From an uncultured Lachnospiraceae bacterium (GTDB lineage: Bacteria > Bacillota > Clostridia > Lachnospirales > Lachnospiraceae), in contig CAJULG010000011.1 of the NCBI GenBank assembly GCA_910587045.1, forward strand, positions 1 to 64,000: a stretch of DNA of 64,000 nucleotides. Direction: 5' to 3'. Under the pieces are notes generated by a model. The model saw nothing but the letters and a program-made list of their open reading frames with translations. It searched no databases and was not told the origin of the DNA. This document shows, piece by piece, positions 62,931 to 64,000 of the stretch. Both the position numbers and the translations under genes were made by a program. Numbering within the stretch: position 1 is the first letter of the stretch; each line of letters starts with the position of its first letter.

Positions 62931-64000
62931 ATGGAAGATATCACAATCCGGGATATAGTAGAGGCGGTGAATGGAACTCTGCTGTGCGGAGATGAGAATA
63001 CAGTAGTTACAGATGTGTGTATTGATTCGAATGAAATAAAAGCGGGAGATTTGTTTGTCCCGATTATCGGGGAACGGGTAGATGCCCATCGCTTTATTGA
63101 ATCCGTGTTAGAGACCGGAGCAGCGACGCTGACCTCGGAGCATGATTCCGTTTGCGGGGAAAAGCCATACATCAGGGTACAGGATACGGTACAGGCCTTG
63201 CAGGATATTGGAACTTATGTGCGAAAACGACTTACCCTGCCGATTGTAGCTGTAACCGGAAGTGTAGGAAAGACAACCACCCGGCATATGATCACAACAG
63301 CTCTGCGCAGCCGGAAGCGGGTATTTGAAACGCAGAAAAACTATAACAGCCAGATCGGGGTACCGATCATGCTGGCCCGTATCAGCAGAGATGATGAGAT
63401 GGCAGTTTTAGAATGCGGTATGAGCGAGGTCGGACAGATTACAACTTTATCCAATATGGTAAGGCCCAGATATGCAGTGGTCAGCCGGATCGGGGTGGCT
63501 CATATTGAAACCATGAAGACGCAGGAGAACATACGGAGAGAAAAGTTATCCATTATTTCTGCCATGGATCCGGATGGTACATTGTTTCTGAACGGAGATG
63601 ATGTCATGCTGGCCGGGTTGCAGGACAGCTTTTCCTGCAAGGTCTGTTATTATGGTACGCAGGAATGGTGTGATTACCGGGCTGAAGACATTCAGTATGA
63701 TAAAGGCAGGAGTTACTTTACCTGTGTTCACGAAGATGAACGTGTTCCGGTGGAACTGAGTGTACTGGGAGAACATAATGTACTGAACTGTGTTGCGGCG
63801 ATTGCAGTCAGTCATATCTGTGGCATACCAATGGATGTAGCTGCAGCTGAGTTTTCTCATTTTCATGGAATGCGTCAGAATATCATTCAGTTAGAGAACC
63901 GGTTTACGATCATTGATGATACATATAATGCCAGCCCGGATTCCGTACGTGCCAGCCTGGATGTTCTGTGTCATATGGAAACAGGAGGAAGACGGATCGC
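62931..64000 (+). CDS. murF: UDP-MurNAc-tripeptide--D-Ala-D-Ala ligase, 3' end cut by window
   Basis: The first 356 residues of a Mur ligase. MEDITIRDIVEAVNG opens the UDP-binding domain, the ATP loop is GSVGKTTT (110-117), then LECGMSEVGQI, the FLNGDD motif and IIDDTYNASPDS, which is specific to MurF. It adds D-Ala-D-Ala to the stem peptide in the cytoplasm. The stop lies beyond the right edge. Start behind AAGGAGAGG. Confidence 0.95.
   Translation, partial: MEDITIRDIVEAVNGTLLCGDENTVVTDVCIDSNEIKAGDLFVPIIGERVDAHRFIESVLETGAATLTSEHDSVCGEKPYIRVQDTVQALQDIGTYVRKRLTLPIVAVTGSVGKTTTRHMITTALRSRKRVFETQKNYNSQIGVPIMLARISRDDEMAVLECGMSEVGQITTLSNMVRPRYAVVSRIGVAHIETMKTQENIRREKLSIISAMDPDGTLFLNGDDVMLAGLQDSFSCKVCYYGTQEWCDYRAEDIQYDKGRSYFTCVHEDERVPVELSVLGEHNVLNCVAAIAVSHICGIPMDVAAAEFSHFHGMRQNIIQLENRFTIIDDTYNASPDSVRASLDVLCHMETGGRRI

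Noticed and set aside
1..64000. Prophage, integrative element or insertion sequence
   Set aside because: No integrase, transposase, phage structural gene, terminal repeats or tRNA attachment site was seen; most genes are housekeeping.

Overview
The window looks like a chromosomal segment of a strictly anaerobic, gut-type Firmicute of the Lachnospiraceae (Clostridia). This is inferred from the gene set: a four-subunit pyruvate:ferredoxin oxidoreductase, pyruvate phosphate dikinase, a FeoA/FeoA/FeoB operon with the small Cys-rich FeoB partner, an [FeFe]-hydrogenase-like protein, strong AGGAGG-type ribosome sites and medium-low GC. No rRNA, tRNA, transposase, integrase, phage gene or CRISPR array was seen. 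Coding density is high and most genes lie on the + strand.

Layout. 1-2587 (-): porGDAB-type oxidoreductase operon, cut at the left edge, where the last 60 bases jump to about 78% GC. 2800-6924 (+): small secreted protein, large FtsX-type permease and ABC ATPase, organised like a lactococcin-972-type bacteriocin/export unit. 6966-9991: lipoprotein serpin, diverging from a PadR regulator and an alpha/beta hydrolase. 10232-16912: M16C peptidase, era, recO, a lipoprotein and glycyl-tRNA synthetase. 17007-23842: soluble PocR chemoreceptor-like protein, SH3b-NlpC/P60 hydrolase, ppdK and a tandem-GGDEF membrane protein. 23858-27509: DtxR-type regulator diverging from the feo operon, with matching palindromic operators. 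27671-29593: an H2-sensor-like hydrogenase fused to a chemoreceptor signalling domain. 29744-37676: a ten-gene, nearly gapless cluster that should make an acyl or aminoacyl group on carrier proteins and transfer it, probably to a lipid-linked sugar or another small molecule; this is the best candidate for an undescribed system. 38235-48499: dCache-GGDEF-EAL phosphodiesterase, RF3, NfeD/SPFH pair, PutP, SCP2 protein, MocR regulator and a two-OB-fold protein. 48594-53213: CobO-like ATPase, lysine riboswitch with dapAB, and glutamine-dependent NAD synthetase. 53285-64000: DegV, HAD phosphatases, a LytS-type membrane kinase that has lost its phospho-acceptor His, a DUF1189-like partner, CYTH, DJ-1, CmpB-like protein, an XPD/DinG-type helicase with a nuclease-like N-terminus, and murF running off the right edge.

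Regulatory content is rich. There are several well-formed sigma-A promoters, intrinsic terminators, a lysine riboswitch and iron operators. Two copies (plus one partial copy) of an unrecognised leader element, GAGGAGGGGCCC followed by a covarying hairpin, start right behind a -10 box and precede the M16C peptidase and a HAD phosphatase gene. All functional assignments come from reading motifs, not from database searches.
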